Source of the DNA: Agaribacillus sp965228415 | GTDB taxonomy: Bacteria > Bacteroidota > Bacteroidia > Cytophagales > Cyclobacteriaceae | Reading direction: 5' to 3' | Length of the DNA stretch: 64,000 nucleotides | Assembly: GCA_965228415.1 (NCBI GenBank) | Contig: OZ245814.1 | Location: 3,658,001-3,722,000, forward strand | Shown here: positions 61,255-64,000 of the stretch, in pieces | Layout: every line of letters begins with the position of its first letter | Position numbering within the stretch: the stretch's first letter is position 1 | Program-made: the position numbers and the translations under genes | The notes under the pieces: model-generated | What the model saw: the letters and a program-made list of their open reading frames with translations, nothing else | Databases searched by the model: none | Told to the model about the DNA's origin: nothing

Positions 61255-63897
61255 CTAGTCCTTTTTAAGCTTAAATTGATTAACTCCGGATTGGAGTTCA
61301 GTGGCAATAGAAGCCAATTGGGTGCTAGACTCTGAGATATCTTCCATTCCGGCATCCAATTCCTGTGAGCTGCTGGCTACTTCCTGCGTTCCCGCTGCCG
61401 TCTCTTCTGCCACAACTACAATCTGTTCAATATTTTTCACCACCTTATCGATAGATTGTTTCTGACCACCGGAAGCTTCCTGGATCTCCTGAGAATAGGT
61501 AAATGTTTCGTCACTCGAGCTGGCAATTTCCTGGAAGATAGTTTCGGCTTCAGTGGAAGCTGTACTACCTTGCTTGACACTGCTTTCCATGGTTTCGATG
61601 GCTTTGCTGGCCGATTGTGTATCTTTTTGCACATCGCCAATGATCTTTTCTATGTCCACCGCTGATTTGCGGGAATCTTCGGCCAGCTTCCTGATTTCTT
61701 CGGCCACTACGGCAAACCCTCTTCCAGCCTCACCGGCTCTGGCCGCTTCTATAGCAGCATTTAGCGCCAACAAGTTGGTTTGAGCAGCTATATCGGTTAT
61801 TACATTTAACGTTCTGGCAATTTCATCGGCACGCTCGGTTAATACTTTGATGGAGTCCGAGGTCAGATTGGCGGAAGATCCGATTCCTTCCATGTTCTCT
61901 ACCAGGTTTTTGATGATTTTCAAACCGCTTTCAGAGCTCTTTTTCCCACTTTCGGCAGCCTTGTTGATAAGATTGGCCTTTTTCTCCATTTCAGCGGACG
62001 ATTTCATAACTTCTTCAGCAAGTTTTGAAGATTCATCTGTTTTTGCAGCCTGATCCTGAGCACCTTTGGACATTTGTGATATCGCTGAAGCTACTTCATT
62101 GGTGTTGTTCTTCATATTCTTGCTTCTATCCATCATACTGTCAGCAGCATTGGCCACCTGAAGCGCACTGTCATCAATGGTACCAAGCAGGCTATTAAGA
62201 TTTTCCAATGCCTCGTTCAGGGCATCTCCCATTTCTTTTACATACCCTTCAGCTGCCATATCAAACTTCCTGGTCAGGTTACCCTGTGCCATTTCGTTTA
62301 TTATTTCGTTTACGCTCAATACCGGGAATTTTACTTTCGAAATATCTGCCGCTATTTTAATCACCCTGGTAACTTTACCATCGACATCTTTTATCGGTGT
62401 GTAAGCCGCTTGCAACCACACCGGCTGCCCATCCTTTTTGACACGGGAATACTCCCCGTTTTGCGCAACACCGTTGCCCAGATCCTTCCAGAATTTAGAA
62501 TACTCAACACTGGCAGCATAAGATGTATCACAGAAAATCCGGTGGTGCTGCCCTTGAAAATCTGACTCACTGTTGTAGCCCATCGCACTGACAAAATTAT
62601 TGTTGGCCGATATAATGGTGCCATCGGGTTCAAACTCTATATATGCCCAGCCTGTATCGATTGCCGCCTGACTATTTTCACCTTTTACTCGCCCTGCTAC
62701 CATTTCAGTGATATCAGCAGCGATTTTAATGACCTTTACCACTTTGCCGCTTTCATCTTTTATCGGCGTGTAGGAAGCGTTGATCCATACTTCCTCACCA
62801 TCCTGTGTAAGCCGCTTAAATTCTCCCGCACGGACCAGCCCCCTGGCTAATTCTTCCCAGAACATTTTGTACTCGGCAGAGGAAGCATACTCACTTTCAC
62901 AGAAAATCCGGTGGTGCTTTCCTACTATTTCCTGCTCGCTATTATAACCCAGCGCTTTGACAAAATTTTCATTAGCGGTAAGTATCGTACCATCCGGTTT
63001 AAATTCTATGGATGCCCAACCTGTATTTACTGCCGACTGCAGGTGTTCGCCCCTCTGACGTGCCTCCACCATATCTGTGATATCAGCTGCGATTTTAATG
63101 ACTTTTACCACTTTACCACTTTCATCTTTTATTGGTGTGTAGGAAGCGTTGATCCATACTTCCTTACCATCCTGTGTAAGCCGCTTAAATTCACCCGCAC
63201 GGACCAACCCCCTGGCTAATTCTTCCCAAAACATTTTGTACTCGGCAGAAGAAGCATACTCACTTTCACAGAAAATCCGGTGGTGCTTTCCTACTATTTC
63301 CTGCTCACTATTATAACCCAGCGCTTTGACAAAATTTTCATTAGCTGTTATTATCGTACCATCCGGTTTAAATTCTATGGATGCCCAACCTGTATTTACT
63401 GCAGCATGCATGTGTTCGCCCATCTGACGTGCCTGTACCATATCCGTAATGTCAGCGGCTATTTTGACTACTCTTTTTACGGTACCATTTGTGTCTTTAA
63501 CCGGTGCATAGGAAGCATTTATCCATACCGGACTACCGTCTTTGCGCAGGCGCTTAAATTCCCCGGATTTTTCGACGCCGTTTGCCAGATCTTTCCAAAA
63601 ATTTAGATATTCCTGTGATTCAACAAACACGTCATCACAAAATATTTTGTGATGCAACCCTTCAATCTTATCTCCTTTACCATACCCCATAGCGCTCATA
63701 AAATTATCATTGGCTGATATTATGGTGCCATCAGGTTCAAATTCTATAACTGCCCAGCCATTCATAACGGCGGTTTCTAAGCTACTTGCCTTTCCGTTCT
63801 CCGGCTTACCATTGATCGACTTGCCGTTGCTTGTCGCACTGCCATTTGACTTCTTTGCAGAAGTCGTGGTAGAAGCTCCATTTTTTCCTAGTGCCAT
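61255..63897 (-). CDS. Soluble methyl-accepting receptor with four PAS domains (copy B)
   Basis: 880 residues, no membrane helix. Polar Ser/Thr/Asn/Gly leader (about 1-40), four PAS units at about 47, 170, 293 and 416 (period 123), connector, then the MCP bundle with the same tip TNLLALNAAIEAARAGEAGRG. PAS 2 and PAS 3 differ at only two or three of their first 108 residues. The signalling domain is almost unchanged from copy A, the PAS part much less so, which suggests a shared array with different inputs. ATG at 63897. First gene of operon B. Confidence 0.93.
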   Translation of the reverse strand: MALGKNGASTTTSAKKSNGSATSNGKSINGKPENGKASSLETAVMNGWAVIEFEPDGTIISANDNFMSAMGYGKGDKIEGLHHKIFCDDVFVESQEYLNFWKDLANGVEKSGEFKRLRKDGSPVWINASYAPVKDTNGTVKRVVKIAADITDMVQARQMGEHMHAAVNTGWASIEFKPDGTIITANENFVKALGYNSEQEIVGKHHRIFCESEYASSAEYKMFWEELARGLVRAGEFKRLTQDGKEVWINASYTPIKDESGKVVKVIKIAADITDMVEARQRGEHLQSAVNTGWASIEFKPDGTILTANENFVKALGYNSEQEIVGKHHRIFCESEYASSAEYKMFWEELARGLVRAGEFKRLTQDGEEVWINASYTPIKDESGKVVKVIKIAADITEMVAGRVKGENSQAAIDTGWAYIEFEPDGTIISANNNFVSAMGYNSESDFQGQHHRIFCDTSYAASVEYSKFWKDLGNGVAQNGEYSRVKKDGQPVWLQAAYTPIKDVDGKVTRVIKIAADISKVKFPVLSVNEIINEMAQGNLTRKFDMAAEGYVKEMGDALNEALENLNSLLGTIDDSALQVANAADSMMDRSKNMKNNTNEVASAISQMSKGAQDQAAKTDESSKLAEEVMKSSAEMEKKANLINKAAESGKKSSESGLKIIKNLVENMEGIGSSANLTSDSIKVLTERADEIARTLNVITDIAAQTNLLALNAAIEAARAGEAGRGFAVVAEEIRKLAEDSRKSAVDIEKIIGDVQKDTQSASKAIETMESSVKQGSTASTEAETIFQEIASSSDETFTYSQEIQEASGGQKQSIDKVVKNIEQIVVVAEETAAGTQEVASSSQELDAGMEDISESSTQLASIATELQSGVNQFKLKKD
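62653..63390 (-). repeat. Two consecutive near-identical 369-base PAS units in receptor B
   Basis: Units 63022-63390 (PAS 2) and 62653-63021 (PAS 3) are direct repeats at a 369-base period, with long runs of identical DNA around 62700-62980 and 63070-63350. They have homogenised independently of receptor A. Confidence 0.9.
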
Positions 63898-64000
63898 CTT
63901 AGTTCTATTTTTATTTTCTAATGTTTTTAATGTTGAATTGATTGAACCAATTACTCATTGGTACAATAATCTCCATGTAAATTTTCATAAATAAGCAGTC
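63898..64000 (-). promoter_or_regulatory. Leader region of chemosensory operon B (cut by the window edge)
   Basis: The 103 bases upstream of receptor B are AT-rich. The bases next to the start (minus strand AAAATAGAACTAAG before ATG) resemble the copy A leader (AAAATAGAATTAAG), so the duplicated unit includes at least the ribosome-binding region. The promoter itself may lie beyond the window. Confidence 0.5.

Larger units (their letters stand above)
52028..63897 (-). repeat. Chemosensory operon, tandem copy B
   Basis: Second copy of the ten-gene operon (see 38899-50737), same order and strand, 11870 versus 11839 bases. Differences: CheA linker is shorter (610 versus 630 aa), CheD starts with GTG, the TerB to multi-PAS gap is longer (182 versus 133 bases), and the operon ends with a clear terminator. 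Confidence 0.92.

Noticed and set aside
62653..63390. CRISPR or intergenic satellite array
   Set aside because: The 369-base repeats are in-frame PAS domain units inside a receptor gene.

Overview
The window looks like the chromosome of a gliding or surface-associated member of the Bacteroidota, most likely order Cytophagales. The evidence is: a SprE/PorW-type type IX secretion lipoprotein gene; an ATP synthase operon that runs atpZ to atpG and ends without atpD or atpC, as is usual in this phylum; a M23 peptidase-bactofilin pair; many lipoproteins; AT-rich intergenic DNA; and frequent TTG starts with weak ribosome binding sites. I saw no insertion sequence, prophage, CRISPR array, tRNA or rRNA.

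Layout. 1-5.9 kb (minus strand): sprE, a class A penicillin-binding protein and a truncated uvrC. 5.9-13.6 kb (plus): M23 peptidase, bactofilin, two related small membrane proteins on either side of atpZ, then atpB-E-F-H-A-G and a strong terminator. 13.6-15.1 kb: a UbiA-like membrane protein coupled to a methyltransferase. 15.2-18.1 kb (minus): coiled-coil lipoprotein and YtcJ-type amidohydrolase lipoprotein. 18.2-24.3 kb (minus): a compact SpoIIM / membrane protein / DUF4129 / DUF4350 / MoxR / DUF58 operon. 24.6-38.7 kb: single genes or pairs, including a ceramidase-like protein, xylB-xylA, an outer-membrane barrel, a PHP-domain lipoprotein, a secreted DinB-like protein, a voltage-gated K+ channel, a divergent HxlR/DUF3291 pair with two dyads between them, a zinc-knuckle methyltransferase, a PAS-LuxR regulator and an orphan lipoprotein.

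38.9-63.9 kb (minus) is the most striking part. One ten-gene chemosensory operon is present twice in tandem, in the same order and almost the same length (about 11.84 and 11.87 kb), separated by 1.29 kb with no evident gene. Order in the direction of transcription: soluble receptor with four PAS domains, CheW, CheD, CheY, CheB, CheA, CheC, CheR, a TerB-domain protein, and a membrane-anchored GAF/multi-PAS protein with no output domain. Both copies look intact and have diverged moderately (CheY differs at about 13 of 118 residues by eye). Within each receptor the second and third PAS units resemble each other more than their counterparts in the other copy, which points to gene conversion or repeated unit duplication after the operon duplicated.

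Taken together, the window encodes envelope building (PBP1A, M23, bactofilin), type IX secretion/gliding machinery, energy supply (F-type ATP synthase), pentose use, and a doubled cytoplasmic sensory array. No flagellar gene is present in the window, so the array more likely acts on gliding, secretion or another output; that is inference. All calls come from reading the sequence; no database search was run.
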